A stretch of DNA of 64,000 nucleotides from Cupriavidus sp. IDO (GCF_000812465.1 NZ_JWMA01000029.1:80460-144459); one strand, 5' to 3'; positions 1-12,037 are shown, counted from the first letter of the stretch. The notes: generated from the letters alone by a model not told the origin. Made by a program: numbers and translations.

Positions 1-118
1 CGAGCGCGGGCAACTCCAACTGGCGCAGCAGCGCGCCGGGTACGACATCGTCCCTCGCGTCGTCGCCGGCGCCCGGCGGGACGGAAAAGGGCACAATCAG
101 GGTCAGGTGCGTCATCAT
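1..118 (-). CDS. N-terminus of an unrecognised protein, cut by the window edge
   Basis: A reading frame on the minus strand starts at one of two adjacent ATG codons (118 or 115) and stays open to the window edge, giving about 39 residues beginning MMTHLTLIVPFSVPPG. It is divergent from lolC, with 124 bases between the start codons. The fragment carries no diagnostic motif, so I do not assign a function. Codon use (G/C-rich third positions) matches the neighbouring core genes, which supports it being real. Confidence 0.6.
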   Translation of the reverse strand, partial: MMTHLTLIVPFSVPPGAGDDARDDVVPGALLRQLELPAL

Positions 119-242
119 GGTGGCCGAGATTGTAAACTTCCGGCTGGCCGGCGGCAGTTTTCCTTGATGCCCATGCCCTGCCGGCCGCCATGTGGCGCAG
201 GCGCCCCGGCGTCCGTGCTTTCCCGAATCAACAGGAACCCTC

Positions 243-2223
<1,981 letters not shown>

Positions 2224-2235
2224 AGCCTGCCCGCC

Positions 2236-3093
2236 ATGTGGATCGACACCCACTGCCACCTAGACGCCACCGAGTTCGACCACGACCGCGGCCAGGTCGC
2301 CGATGCGGCGACCGCGGCGGGGGTCAGCGGCATCGTGCTGCCGGCGGTGGCGGTATGGAACTTCGAGGCTGTGCGCGCGCTGGCGCGCCAGGACGAGCGC
2401 TGCGTCTACGCGCTCGGCATCCATCCGCTTTGCTCGCCCGGTGCCGGGCAGGCCGATCTTGACGCGTTGCGCCGGGAAGTTGCCGCCTCGGTCGGCGATC
2501 CGCGCTTTGTCGGCGTCGGCGAGATCGGACTCGATTTCTTCGTGGCCGGGCTCGATGCCGAGCATCAGACCTGGCTGTATGCCGAGCAGCTGAAGATTGC
2601 GAGGGAATTCGATCTGCCAGTGCTGCTGCACGTGCGCAAATCACAGGATCAGGTCTGCGCGCAACTGCGCAAGGTCGGCGTGAAGCGGGGCATTGCCCAT
2701 GCCTTCAATGGCAGCCACGAACAGGCCCGCCGATTCCTGGAGCAGGGCCTGAAGCTGGGTTTCGGCGGCAACCTGACGTTCAGCCGCGCCCGGCAGATCC
2801 GCCGGCTGGCAACCGAGCTGCCGCTCGACGCGCTGGTACTGGAAACCGACGCGCCGGACATTGCCCCCGCCTGGCTGTCCGACGACCAGTTCGGGGAGCA
2901 GCACAAGGCGCGCAATACGCCGGCCGAAGTGGCTGGCGTGGCGCGCGTGCTGGCGGAGTTGCGCGGCCTCGAAGAGGCCGAGCTTGCCACCGCCATGTGG
3001 CGCAACTCGGTGGCTGCGCTGCCGCGACTGGCGGCCTTTTCCGCGATCATGGCGCCTCCCGGCGCCGTCAACACAACCGAAACCAATCCCTGA
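2236..3093 (+). CDS. TatD-family metal-dependent hydrolase
   Basis: Member of the TatD DNase family (TIM-barrel metallohydrolases, reported as 3'-5' exonucleases or deoxyribonucleases). The 285-residue protein starts with the metal-binding IDTHCHLD motif, has the VGEIGLDF segment carrying the conserved glutamate, a histidine in LLHVRKSQDQV, and the late LETDAPD motif with a conserved aspartate. It begins 12 bases after lolD and probably belongs to the same transcript. A paralogue name (tatD, ycfH, yjjV) cannot be chosen from sequence alone; the position after lolCD suggests a YcfH-like housekeeping role. Confidence 0.9.
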   Translation: MWIDTHCHLDATEFDHDRGQVADAATAAGVSGIVLPAVAVWNFEAVRALARQDERCVYALGIHPLCSPGAGQADLDALRREVAASVGDPRFVGVGEIGLDFFVAGLDAEHQTWLYAEQLKIAREFDLPVLLHVRKSQDQVCAQLRKVGVKRGIAHAFNGSHEQARRFLEQGLKLGFGGNLTFSRARQIRRLATELPLDALVLETDAPDIAPAWLSDDQFGEQHKARNTPAEVAGVARVLAELRGLEEAELATAMWRNSVAALPRLAAFSAIMAPPGAVNTTETNP

Positions 3094-3161
3094 CAGGCTG
3101 ACAAGCTTCCGTCGGGCGTTCGAGGGTAAAAACAGAGCCCTTTTAGCGTCCGGGAGGCATT

Positions 3162-5505
3162 GTGCGGCTGATCCTGCTGGCTTTTGTCGCCGGCTGCTGG
3201 ACCTTGCAGCAGAAAGCCGACCTGCCGCCCGCGACAGTCCTGCGCGTGCTCGCTTGCGTGATTGGCACCTGTGCGCTCTGCCTGGCCGGATGGCGGCGGC
3301 GCCTGCCGGTGCGTGCCCTGGCGATAGCGCTGGCATTCGCCAGCGGCTTCGGCTGGGCCGCCTGGCGCTCGGAGATGCGGATGCACGACTGGCTGGCGCC
3401 CACGCTGGAAGCACAGGATCTCGGCGTGCGCGGCGTGGTGTCGGGACTGCCCGCATGGGGCGTGACGGGTGCTCGCTTTGCTTTCACCATCGAGCATGCC
3501 GCAGGCAATCTGCATCTGCCCCCGCGCATTGTGCTGAACTGGCGCGAGGCGCCGGCTGACCTGCGTCCCGGCCAGCGTTATCGCTTTACGGTCCGCCTGC
3601 GGCGGCCGCGCGGACTGGCCAATCCTTATGGGTTCGAATACGCGTACTGGCTGCTGGCACAGGGCTACGGCGCCACAGGCTACGTGCGCGCGTCGCGCGA
3701 AGGGCCGCAGGAAGCTGTGCACGAACGGCTCGCATGGCGAATCGAGGCCCAGCGTGCATCGATACGCGACCACATCCGCGCCGCGCTGCCTGCGGACGCG
3801 AAATTCGCGCCGGTGCTGGTGGCGCTCGTCATCGGCGACCAGCGTGGCATCGATGCGGAGGACTGGCGCCTGTTCACCCGCACCGGCATCGGTCACCTGG
3901 TCAGCATTTCAGGACTCCACATCACGATGATCGCCGGCATGGCGGGAGCGCTGGTGCATCGGGCATGGCGCCATTCCTTCGGGATGGGCCGCGCGATGCG
4001 CCGGCCGTTGCCGCTGTGGCTGCCGGCAAAGCGTGTGGCGCTGATCGGGGCTGTCCTGACGGCGCTGGCATACGGGCTGCTCGCGGGCCTGCAAATACCG
4101 GCGCTGCGAACGGTGGCGATGCTCTCCGTGGCAGCACTGGCGGTCTGGAGCGGGCGCACGCCGCCGGCGTCGATGGTGCTGGCGTGGGCTGCGTTCGTTG
4201 CCATGGTGCTGGATCCGTGGGCCGTGATGGCGCCCGGGTTCTGGCTGTCCTTTGGAGCGGTGGCGGTGATCTTCCTGGCGGCCGGGCGGGAGGAGGCGGT
4301 AACAGGCTGGTGGCAGCGGTTCGGCGCAACGCTGGCCGCTGCCGCACGGACGCAGTGGGCGGTCACGATCGGGCTGGTGCCGCTGACCTTGTTGTTGTTC
4401 CGGCAGGTCTCGGTCGTCTCGCCGCTGGCGAATGCGCTGGCCATCCCGGTCGTCAGCCTGCTGGTCACGCCACTCGCGTTGCTCGGGGCGGTCATTCCAG
4501 TCGCCGTCGCGGGGCCACTACTTGGCATCGCCCATCAACTGATGGTGTGGCTGGTGGCAGCCATCGGTTGGCTGTCCGAGCCGTCATGGGCAGTCTGGGA
4601 GGCCGCCCGCGCGGGCTGGCTGGCGACTGTACTTGCAGCGGCGGGCGTGCTGATCCTCCTCGCTCCGGCAGCGTTCGGGGCCCGCATGCGGGTGCATGGC
4701 TTGCTGCTGGTGCTGCCGATGCTGGTGGCCAGCGGCGATGATGGTGCGGACGCGCTCCCACGCCTTGCTGTATGACGCCGGGCCGGCCTATGCGTCGGGC
4801 GCCAGCGCCGGCGGCCAGGTTATCGTGCCGTACCTGCGCGGCGCCGGGGTGCGCTATCTGGACCGCGTGATGGTCAGCCATGAGGACATCGACCATGCCG
4901 GCGGCATGCCTGATGTCCTTGCCATGGTGCAGGCGGGGGAGCGGTCCACGGCCGCGCCCCCGTATCACCCGCTGCTCGGAAAGGCCGCAGGCGAATGGCA
5001 GCCGTGTGCGGACGGTCAGGAGTGGGAGTGGGACGGCGTGCGCTTTGCGCTGCTGCATCCTGCCGCGGAGCAGTCGCAGGATGAGACGATTGCCAGCAAC
5101 GCGCGCAGCTGCGTGCTGCGTGTGGCAACCGGCAGCCGCAGCCTGTTGCTGACTGGCGATATCGGCCGCGCGGAAGAGCGGGAACTGGTGGATCGCTTGT
5201 CGCCGGAGGCCGTGCGCGCAGACTTCCTGCTGGTGCCGCACCATGGCAGCGGTACATCGTCGAGCGCAGCGCTTCTGGCCGCGGTTCGGCCTGATGCCGC
5301 AGTGTTCCAGCTCGGGCACGGCAACCGCTATCGGCATCCGCGCGCTGACGTATGGGAGAGCTACGGCCGCGCCGGCATCCTGCGCTACCGGACTGACGAA
5401 ACCGGCGCGGTCACCATGGCCACGCGCGGCGATGGCTACACGCTGTCGGCATTCCGGCAGGCGGAGCCGCGTTACTGGCGCGACCGCCCGCCGGCGCCAC
5501 GCTAA
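3162..5505 (+). pseudogene. comEC: comEC/rec2 DNA-uptake channel, broken by an internal deletion
   Basis: ComEC is the inner-membrane channel that imports single-stranded DNA in natural transformation. The first frame (GTG at 3162, GGGAGG just upstream) encodes an OB-like N-terminal region and the polytopic competence domain, including the VSISGLHITMIAG segment, but stops at 4773-4775. The C-terminal metallo-beta-lactamase-like domain continues in another frame from about 4744 to 5505, with SHEDIDHAGG, LLTGDI and VPHHGS. At the junction (about 4735-4744) the expected DVGQG strand that opens the lactamase domain is absent: the first frame runs to VASGDD and the second resumes at VRTRSHALLYDAGP. 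This implies a deletion of several tens of bases that is not a multiple of three. The product should be two fragments and non-functional, unless this is an assembly error. The TAA stop overlaps the hexR stop on the other strand. Confidence 0.85.
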
Positions 5506-6422
5506 CGGGTGGAGGCCTTGCCGTTGCGCTTGCCAGCCGGGACATTGGCCGGGGCGTCATCGGGCGAAGCGGGGCGGGTGGGCTCCGCACCTGCGATGCG
5601 GCGCTCGCGCAAATGGGCCTTGGCGCGCTGCAGGCCTGCCGAGACTGTATCGGCACGTTCGAGCGCCACGCCCGCGGCAAGCACGTCGCCAAGCACGAGA
5701 TGGCTGATGCGCGAGGTCATCGGCGTGTAGACCTCGCTGTCTTCCTCGACATCGGAAAACACGCAGACGTCCGCCAGTTTCGCCAGCGGCGATCCGCTGT
5801 GCGTCAGCGCCAGCACGCTGGCGCCGCTCGCGCGTGCCAGGGTGGCGGCGGTCAGCATGTCCCACGTGCGGCCGCTGTTGGAGATCAGCACGGCCACGTC
5901 GCCCGGTCCGAGCAGGGCCGCCGACATGCTGAACACGTGCGAGTCGGAGTAGGCCACGGTCGGCATGCCCAGCCGGAAGAACTTGTGCTGGATATCGAGC
6001 GCGACGATGCCGGAGTTGCCGCAGCCGTAGAACTCGATGCGCCGTGCGCGGGCCAGCAGCTGGATGCCGTGCTCGATCTGGTCGGCCGACAGCGCGTTGC
6101 GCACGCTCATGAGGGTGGCGATGGTGCGGTCGAAGACCTTGCCTGCGATGTCCGCAGGGCGGTCGTCCGCTTTCACGTCCTGATGCACGAACGGCGTGCC
6201 GCCGCCGACGTTCTGCGCAAACTGCAGCTTGAATTCACGAAAGCCGTCATAGCCGAGCGCCGCGCAGAAGCGGGCGATGGTCGGCTGCGAGACGCCGGCG
6301 CGCTCGGCCAGTTCCGGCATCGACAGCCGGATCACGCTCGCGCCATGCCGGGCAACGTAGTCGGCCAGGCGACGTTCGGACGGGCGGAGCGAGTCGTAGA
6401 CGGCAAGGATTCTTTCGCGCAT
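5502..6422 (-). CDS. hexR: HexR-like RpiR/MurR-family transcriptional regulator
   Basis: DNA-binding regulator expected to control Entner-Doudoroff and central carbon genes in response to 2-keto-3-deoxy-6-phosphogluconate. The 306-residue protein has an N-terminal RpiR helix-turn-helix (around [20 protein letters not shown], residues 39-58) followed by a SIS sugar-phosphate-binding domain (FYGCGNSGI and [10 protein letters not shown]). The C-terminal tail of about 40 residues is Pro/Ala/Lys-rich and probably disordered. It is divergent from edd, the classical HexR target, and two identical-class palindromes lie in the shared intergenic region, so autoregulation and control of edd are likely. 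The assignment to hexR rather than another RpiR member rests on this context. Confidence 0.88.
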   Translation of the reverse strand: MRERILAVYDSLRPSERRLADYVARHGASVIRLSMPELAERAGVSQPTIARFCAALGYDGFREFKLQFAQNVGGGTPFVHQDVKADDRPADIAGKVFDRTIATLMSVRNALSADQIEHGIQLLARARRIEFYGCGNSGIVALDIQHKFFRLGMPTVAYSDSHVFSMSAALLGPGDVAVLISNSGRTWDMLTAATLARASGASVLALTHSGSPLAKLADVCVFSDVEEDSEVYTPMTSRISHLVLGDVLAAGVALERADTVSAGLQRAKAHLRERRIAGAEPTRPASPDDAPANVPAGKRNGKASTR

Positions 6423-6458
6423 GGCTGAGGGGCTTTCGGTCGGGTCAGGATATCTGGC

Positions 6459-6477
6459 TGTGTAGATATTCTACACA
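6459..6477. promoter_or_regulatory. Palindrome, probable HexR operator proximal to hexR
   Basis: A perfect inverted repeat with core TGTAGA-TAT-TCTACA (6461-6475), extended by two more paired bases on each side, lies 37 bases upstream of the hexR start. A second TGTAGA-N3-TCTACA site lies near edd. Binding by HexR is inferred from context. Confidence 0.75.
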
Positions 6478-6594
6478 TGGCGCGAACGAATCTTGATGGT
6501 TCTAGTGGCTGACGGCAGCTAGGGATTCCCCTTATTTGTGCCTTTTTATAGGTTTTGTGACGTTGCGGGTGATCGTCTTTTTGCTGGTCATCGT

Positions 6595-6615
6595 TATAAT
6601 GTAGAAAATCTACAT
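6595..6615. promoter_or_regulatory. edd -10 box overlapped by a second TGTAGA-N3-TCTACA operator
   Basis: TATAAT (6595-6600) is a consensus -10 box for edd. It shares its last base with the palindrome TGTAGA-AAA-TCTACA at 6600-6614, which has one more matching A/T pair outside. A protein bound here would cover the transcription start, so repression is the simplest reading. I see no convincing -35 hexamer at the usual spacing. Confidence 0.7.
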
Positions 6616-6661
6616 ATCCGGGTGCGCAAATCGCCCCGCAGCCCACAAGGAACGTCCAGCC

Positions 6662-8557
6662 ATGCCCAATGCCGTCCATGCCGACATCCTCGCTGTCACG
6701 CAACGTATAGCCGAGCGCAGCCGCGCCAGCCGCAGCGCCTACCTGGCGCGCTGCGAGCGGGCGCAGGCAGAGCTCGGGCCGCTGCGCGGCCTGTCCTGCG
6801 CGAACCTGGCGCATGGCTTTGCCGCGCTGCCGTCGAACGACAAGCTGAAGCTGCGCGTGGAGCATGCCCTCAACCTCGGCATCGTGACTGCCTACAACGA
6901 CATGCTCTCGGCGCACCAGCCATATGAGCGCTACCCGGGTGTGATCCGCGAAGCGGCCCGCGCTGCCGGCGCGGTGGCGCAGGTGGCCGGAGGCGTGCCG
7001 GCGATGTGCGATGGCATCACGCAGGGCAACGCCGGCATGGAGCTGTCGCTATTCTCGCGCGACGCCATTGCGATGAGCACCGCGGTGGCGCTGTCGCACA
7101 ACACCTTCGATGCCGCGGTGATGCTGGGCGTGTGCGACAAGATCGTGCCGGGCCTGCTGATGGGCGCGCTGCAGTTCGGCCACCTGCCGGTGGTGTTCGT
7201 ACCGGCCGGGCCGATGGCGACGGGCCTGTCCAACAAGGAGAAGGCGCGCGTGCGCCAGCTCTACGCGACCGGGCAGGTCGGGCGCGATGCGCTGCTGGAA
7301 GCCGAGTGCGAGGCCTATCACGGCGCCGGCACCTGCACCTTCTACGGTACGGCCAACAGCAACCAGTTCCTGATGGAAATCATGGGGCTGCACCTTCCGG
7401 GCGCGGCCTTCGTGCATCCGGACAGCGGGCTGCGCGATGCGCTGACCGTCGCGGCGGCGCGGCGCGCCCTGGAGCTGACGGCGCGCGGCGGGGAATACCT
7501 GCCGCTGGCGCGCATCGTCGATGAACGCGCCGTCGTCAACGCCATGGTCGGCCTGCTGGCGACCGGCGGCTCCACCAACCACACCATCCACCTGGTGGCG
7601 ATGGCGCGCGCAGCGGGCATCGTCATCGACTGGAATGACTTCGACCAGCTGTCGCGCATCACGCCGCTGCTGGCGCGGGTCTATCCGAACGGATCGGCCG
7701 ACGTGAATCATTTCCATGCCGCGGGCGGCGCGGGCTATGTCATCGGCGAACTGCTGGATGCCGGGCTGCTGCACGAAGACGTGCAGACCGTGGCCGGTCC
7801 AGGCCTGGCCCGCTATACGCAGGAGCCGGTGATGACCGGCGGCGTGCTGCGCTGGCGCGCGGGCGCCGAGACCAGCGGCGACGCCCAGGTGCTGGCCACG
7901 GCCGCCGAGCCGTTTTCCCCCGAAGGCGGCCTGCGGCTGATGCAGGGCAATCTCGGTCGCGGCGTGATCAAGGTGTCGGCGGTGGCCGACGAGCACCGCT
8001 TCGTCGAGGCGCCAGCCCGTGTATTCGATTCGCAGGAGGCGCTGCAGAGGGCCTTCGATGCCGGCGAGCTGAACCGTGACCTGATCGCCGTGGTGCGCTT
8101 CCAGGGGCCGAACGCCAACGGCATGCCCGAGTTGCACCGCCTGACGCCCGTGCTGGGCGCCCTGCAGGACGCCGGCCACAAGGTTGCGCTGGTGACGGAC
8201 GGGCGCATGTCCGGTGCCTCGGGCAAGGTGCCGGCCGTGATCCACGTCGGCCCCGAGGCGCTTGCCGGCGGCCCGCTGGCGCGCGTGCGCGACGGCGACC
8301 TGGTTCGTGTCGACGCGGTCGCGGGAACCCTCGAATGGCTGGGCGATCCGGCCGAATTCGATGCGCGCACGGCCGCCCAGGCGCCGGCGGACGATTTCGC
8401 CGCGTTCAGCGTAGGCCGGGGCCTGTTCGGGCTGTTCCGCCGCCACGCGCGCGTCGCGGAAGAGGGGGGCAGCGCACTCGACCTGTCGGAGGCGGACGCC
8501 GCCGGCCCGGCCGGTGCTGCCAAGCCTGTCGCAACCGCGCAATCCGTCGCACAATAG
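6662..8557 (+). CDS. edd: 6-phosphogluconate dehydratase
   Basis: Converts 6-phosphogluconate to 2-keto-3-deoxy-6-phosphogluconate in the Entner-Doudoroff pathway; an iron-sulfur enzyme of the IlvD/Edd family. The 631-residue protein has the family blocks [41 protein letters not shown] (cluster-ligand region, near residue 223), [10 protein letters not shown] and [12 protein letters not shown]. It is slightly longer than the usual roughly 610 residues because of an Ala/Gly-rich C-terminal tail. It is transcribed away from hexR, and gluconokinase follows, so the block feeds gluconate into the pathway. The aldolase gene eda is not in the window. Confidence 0.95.
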   Translation: MPNAVHADILAVTQRIAERSRASRSAYLARCERAQAELGPLRGLSCANLAHGFAALPSNDKLKLRVEHALNLGIVTAYNDMLSAHQPYERYPGVIREAARAAGAVAQVAGGVPAMCDGITQGNAGMELSLFSRDAIAMSTAVALSHNTFDAAVMLGVCDKIVPGLLMGALQFGHLPVVFVPAGPMATGLSNKEKARVRQLYATGQVGRDALLEAECEAYHGAGTCTFYGTANSNQFLMEIMGLHLPGAAFVHPDSGLRDALTVAAARRALELTARGGEYLPLARIVDERAVVNAMVGLLATGGSTNHTIHLVAMARAAGIVIDWNDFDQLSRITPLLARVYPNGSADVNHFHAAGGAGYVIGELLDAGLLHEDVQTVAGPGLARYTQEPVMTGGVLRWRAGAETSGDAQVLATAAEPFSPEGGLRLMQGNLGRGVIKVSAVADEHRFVEAPARVFDSQEALQRAFDAGELNRDLIAVVRFQGPNANGMPELHRLTPVLGALQDAGHKVALVTDGRMSGASGKVPAVIHVGPEALAGGPLARVRDGDLVRVDAVAGTLEWLGDPAEFDARTAAQAPADDFAAFSVGRGLFGLFRRHARVAEEGGSALDLSEADAAGPAGAAKPVATAQSVAQ

Positions 8558-8694
8558 CCAGGCCAGAAGCCGATTTTCCCGAGATTTCCCCGCCGGGCGG
8601 CAGGCCGCCCCGGGGCACCTTCGCGCCGCCAGCCGGCGCGGGGCTACCGACAAGGATGGCAACACCATCCGATACCGAGATCGATGGAGCAGAC

Positions 8695-9198
8695 ATGATC
8701 TATATCCTGATGGGCGTTTCCGGCAGCGGCAAGACCACGGTTGGCCAGATGCTGGCGCAACGCCTGGGCTGCGGCTTTCATGACGCAGACGAATTCCACA
8801 GTGCCGCCAACAAGGCCAAGATGCACGCGGGCACCCCGCTGACCGATGAAGACCGCTGGCCCTGGCTGGCTGCCATGCGCGCCGCCATCGATGCGGCCAG
8901 GGCGGAGGGCCGCACCCATATCTTTACCTGCTCGGCCCTGCGCCAGGCCTATCGCGACCGCCTGACCCCGCCCGACGGCGGCGTGACCTTCGTCTACATG
9001 AAGGGCGACGCTTCGGTGATCGGCGCTCGGCTGTCGGCCCGCACCGACCACTTCTTCAATCCGGCCCTGCTCCAGAGCCAGTTCGAGACGCTGGAGGAGC
9101 CGCGCGGCGCGCTGGTGCTGGACATCCGCCAGACGCCTGAGGCGCTGGTCCAGACGATCCTGCGCGCGGGCGCGCAGGAGGGGGCCGCCGCCCGCTGA
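8695..9198 (+). CDS. gntK: Gluconokinase
   Basis: Phosphorylates gluconate to 6-phosphogluconate, the substrate of the upstream dehydratase. The 167-residue protein is the normal size for the P-loop gluconokinase family: Walker A GVSGSGKTT at residues 7-15, then DADEFHSAANKAKM, the DRWPWL segment and FTCSALRQAYRDRL. I chose the ATG at 8695 because GGAG lies five bases upstream and the protein then starts MIYILMGVSGSGK, the usual family start. An upstream in-frame ATG at 8656 would add 13 residues. The gene starts 137 bases after edd; that gap is GC-rich and I see no strong terminator in it. Confidence 0.93.
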   Translation: MIYILMGVSGSGKTTVGQMLAQRLGCGFHDADEFHSAANKAKMHAGTPLTDEDRWPWLAAMRAAIDAARAEGRTHIFTCSALRQAYRDRLTPPDGGVTFVYMKGDASVIGARLSARTDHFFNPALLQSQFETLEEPRGALVLDIRQTPEALVQTILRAGAQEGAAAR

Positions 9199-9492
9199 GA
9201 TTCGCGGCGGCATGCCTCGGCGGGCGTGCCGCACCGCCGCATATCCCTTCCTCCGGATGTGCGCTGGCAAACATCTTGCTTGACGACTTCCGGTGTCCGG
9301 AGAGCCAGCACACTTGCGGCTTTCTACGGCACAGGTATGCTGAAAGGGCCAGTAACTCGACAGCATCGGTGCAACAGCCTCGCTCCGGCGGGTTTGTGCC
9401 CGGTGCACTTGGGGCAGTACAGCCAAGGCAAAACAGGGCGGCCAGTCCGTCGTTTGGCGGCAGGGCGCCCATTTCATGGAGGAACGGCCATC

Positions 9493-10968
9493 ATGGCGGC
9501 GCGGTTTTTCGACGAGATGCTGGATTGGCGGGGTGACGCTGCGGCGGCGGTCATCCAGGCGGGACAGGCTTTGCCGGACGGCGCGGTGCGCGCGCACTAC
9601 CGGCATTTCGCGGACTGGCTGGCGAGACAGTCCGACAGCACGATGGGGAACAAGCGCGCCGAAGCGGACCTGATCTTCCGGCGCGTGGGCATTACCTTTG
9701 CCGTCTACGGCGACAAGGACGAGTCCAACAGCGGCACCGAGCGGACCATCCCGTTCGACGTGATTCCGCGCATCTTCCCGGCCAGCGAGTGGGCGACGCT
9801 GGAAAAAGGCCTGCGGCAGCGCGTCGCGGCGCTCAACCGCTTTATCCACGATATCTACCACGGCCAGGACATCATCCGCGCCGGCGTGATTCCGCCCGAC
9901 CAGATCTACAACAACGCCCAGTACCGGCCGGAGATGCTCGGCATCGACGTGCCGCGCGACATCTATGCCCATGTGGCAGGCATCGACGTCGTGCGCGCGG
10001 GCGAGGGCGAGTTCTACGTGCTGGAAGACAACCTGCGCGTGCCCTCGGGCGTGTCGTACATGCTGGAAAACCGCAAGATGATGATGCGGTTGTTCCCGGA
10101 CCTGTTCGCGCGCAACCGCGTCGCGCCGGTCGCGCATTATCCCGACCTGCTGCTCGACATGCTGCGTGGCGTCTCGCCGCAGGCCATCGCCGATCCGACG
10201 GTGGTGGTGCTCACGCCCGGCATGTACAACTCGGCGTACTTCGAGCACGCCTTCCTGGCGCAGCAGATGGGCGTGGAGCTGGTCGAAGGCAGCGACCTCT
10301 TCGTGGAGGACGACCACCTGTACATGCGTACCACGCAAGGTCCGCAGCGCATCGACGTGATCTATCGCCGCGTCGATGACGACTTCCTCGATCCTCTCGT
10401 CTTCCGCCCGGATTCGGCGCTGGGCGCGGCCGGGCTGCTGTCGGTCTACCGGGCCGGCAACGTGACGATCAGCAATGCCATCGGTACCGGCGTTGCCGAT
10501 GACAAGTCGATCTACCCGTACGTGCCGGACATGATCCGCTTCTACCTCGGCGAGGAAGCCATCCTGAACAACGTCCCCACCTATATGTGCCGGCGCCCGG
10601 ACGACCTGCAGTACGTGCTCGACCATATGGAAGACCTGGTGGTCAAGGAAACGCACGGTGCCGGCGGCTACGGCATGCTGGTCGGGCCAGCGGCCACGCG
10701 CGCCGAGATCGAGGCCTTCCGCGAGGTGGTCAAGACCCGGCCCGAGCAGTACATCGCACAGCCCACGCTGGCGCTGTCGACGTGCCCTACCTACGTCGAG
10801 TCCGGCATTGCGCCGCGCCATATCGACCTGCGGCCGTTCGTGTTGTCGGGCAAGGAGGTGCGGATGGTGCCGGGCGGGCTCACGCGCGTGGCCTTGCGCG
10901 AAGGCTCGCTGGTGGTGAATTCCTCGCAAGGGGGCGGCACCAAGGATACGTGGGTGCTGGAACGATGA
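9493..10968 (+). CDS. Circularly permuted ATP-grasp protein of the Anbu cluster
   Basis: A 491-residue protein of the circularly permuted ATP-grasp type 2 family (former DUF404/DUF407). These are predicted amide-bond-forming ligases of unknown substrate. Recognisable blocks are GITFAVYGD, RTIPFDVIPRIFP, EDNLRVPSGVSYMLENR, LTPGMYNSAYFEH, the VDVIYRRVDDDFLDP-like segment and KETHGAGGYGMLVG, and a C-terminal PRHIDLRPFVL. The ATG at 9493 has GGAGG ten bases upstream; the frame is open further upstream but that part is not conserved. Next come the alpha-E, transglutaminase and Anbu peptidase genes, the standard Anbu neighbourhood. What this set makes or degrades is not known. Confidence 0.9.
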   Translation: MAARFFDEMLDWRGDAAAAVIQAGQALPDGAVRAHYRHFADWLARQSDSTMGNKRAEADLIFRRVGITFAVYGDKDESNSGTERTIPFDVIPRIFPASEWATLEKGLRQRVAALNRFIHDIYHGQDIIRAGVIPPDQIYNNAQYRPEMLGIDVPRDIYAHVAGIDVVRAGEGEFYVLEDNLRVPSGVSYMLENRKMMMRLFPDLFARNRVAPVAHYPDLLLDMLRGVSPQAIADPTVVVLTPGMYNSAYFEHAFLAQQMGVELVEGSDLFVEDDHLYMRTTQGPQRIDVIYRRVDDDFLDPLVFRPDSALGAAGLLSVYRAGNVTISNAIGTGVADDKSIYPYVPDMIRFYLGEEAILNNVPTYMCRRPDDLQYVLDHMEDLVVKETHGAGGYGMLVGPAATRAEIEAFREVVKTRPEQYIAQPTLALSTCPTYVESGIAPRHIDLRPFVLSGKEVRMVPGGLTRVALREGSLVVNSSQGGGTKDTWVLER

Positions 10969-11020
10969 GCGGCTCGGATATGCACGAGCAAGGGACCAGT
11001 CCGCTGCGAGGAGAACCATC

Positions 11021-11974
11021 ATGCTGAGCCGTACCGCCGACCATCTGTTCTGGATGGCGCGCTATACCGAGCGCGCAGAGAACACCGCGCGCATGCTCGA
11101 CGTCAACTACCAGACCTCGCTGCTGCCGCAGTCCGCCGAGGTGGCGGAGCAGGCCTGGTGGGCCATGCTCGATATCTCGGAGCTGACCGCGGCGTTCGAC
11201 CACAAGTACGGGCTGCTGTCGCGCGACGACGTGATCGACTTCATGGTGCGCGACATGACCAATGTGTCGTCGATCATGAGTTGCCTGCGCGCGGCCCGCG
11301 AGAACGCGCGCGCGGTGCGCGGCTCGCTGACCACGGAGGTGTGGGAAACGGTCAATACGACGTGGCTGGAAGTCCAGCGCATGATCGCCGACGGCGTGCT
11401 GCAGGAAGATCCGTCGCGCTTCTTCGAGTGGGTCAAGTTCCGCTCTCACCTGGCGCGCGGCGTGCAGTTCGGCACCATGCTCAAGGACGACGCCTTCCAC
11501 TTCATGCGGCTGGGCACGTTCCTCGAGCGCGCCGACAATACCGCGCGGATCCTGGACGTGAAATTCCAGACGTCGGGCTCGGACGACAGTGATGCCAACC
11601 GCGAGCAGAACGACTTCTACCACTGGGCGGCGGTATTGCGCTCGGTGTCGGGATTCGAGGTCTACCGCAAGGTCTATCGCGCGGTGATCACGCCGCAGCG
11701 GGTGGCTGAACTGCTGATCCTGCGGCCGGACATGCCGCGCTCGCTGGTGTCGAGCATGGACGAGGTGGTGGCCATCCTGGGGCTGGTGAGAAACCAGCAG
11801 TCGTCGGAGACGGAGCGGCAGGCTGGTAAACTCCACGCCGACCTGAAATACGCGCGCATCGACGACATTTTTGCCGTCGGGCTGCACGCCTACCTGACCA
11901 GCTTCCTGGAGCGCATCGGCGACCTCGGCAATGGCATCAGCCGGGACTTCCTCGTACCGCTGCTGGCAGCCTAG
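11021..11974 (+). CDS. Alpha-E domain protein (DUF403) of the Anbu cluster
   Basis: A 317-residue, mostly helical protein of the alpha-E family, almost always encoded next to circularly permuted ATP-grasp genes. It starts MLSRTADHLFWMARYTERAENTAR, typical of the family (this stretch covers residues 1-20 and beyond), and a related segment, GTFLERADNTARILD, recurs near the middle. GAGGAG lies upstream of the ATG. The gene begins 52 bases after the ATP-grasp gene, so co-transcription is likely. Biochemical function is unknown. It is followed by a strong palindrome at 11975-12005. Confidence 0.9.
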   Translation: MLSRTADHLFWMARYTERAENTARMLDVNYQTSLLPQSAEVAEQAWWAMLDISELTAAFDHKYGLLSRDDVIDFMVRDMTNVSSIMSCLRAARENARAVRGSLTTEVWETVNTTWLEVQRMIADGVLQEDPSRFFEWVKFRSHLARGVQFGTMLKDDAFHFMRLGTFLERADNTARILDVKFQTSGSDDSDANREQNDFYHWAAVLRSVSGFEVYRKVYRAVITPQRVAELLILRPDMPRSLVSSMDEVVAILGLVRNQQSSETERQAGKLHADLKYARIDDIFAVGLHAYLTSFLERIGDLGNGISRDFLVPLLAA

Positions 11975-12005
11975 CATGACGCCCCTGGCCGCCAGGGGCG
12001 TCATG
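11975..12005. terminator. Perfect 14-bp hairpin after the alpha-E gene
   Basis: CATGACGCCCCTGG (11975-11988), a three-base loop CCG, then the exact reverse complement to 12005. It starts one base after the alpha-E stop codon. There is no T tract, so it may be an RNA-stabilising or rho-dependent processing hairpin rather than a classical terminator. It also overlaps a possible GTG start at 12005 for the next gene, which argues for the later GTG at 12038. Confidence 0.6.
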
Positions 12006-12037
12006 TGCTGCAGCCGCCGCCGCGGCCTCCCGATACC

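Noticed and set aside
4696..5505. Separate start for the ComEC lactamase-like part as an independent gene
   Set aside because: The only upstream start codons lie inside the channel frame without a ribosome binding site, and the conserved DVGQG strand is missing, so this is the back half of a broken gene.
8644..11022. 792-codon open frame on the minus strand
   Set aside because: It is antisense to gntK and the ATP-grasp gene, whose families are clear. Its translation is Arg/His/Gln-rich low-information sequence typical of shadow frames in GC-rich DNA.
12005..12037. GTG at 12005 as start of the transglutaminase
   Set aside because: It lies in a strong hairpin and adds Pro-rich residues outside the family; GTG at 12038 fits better.
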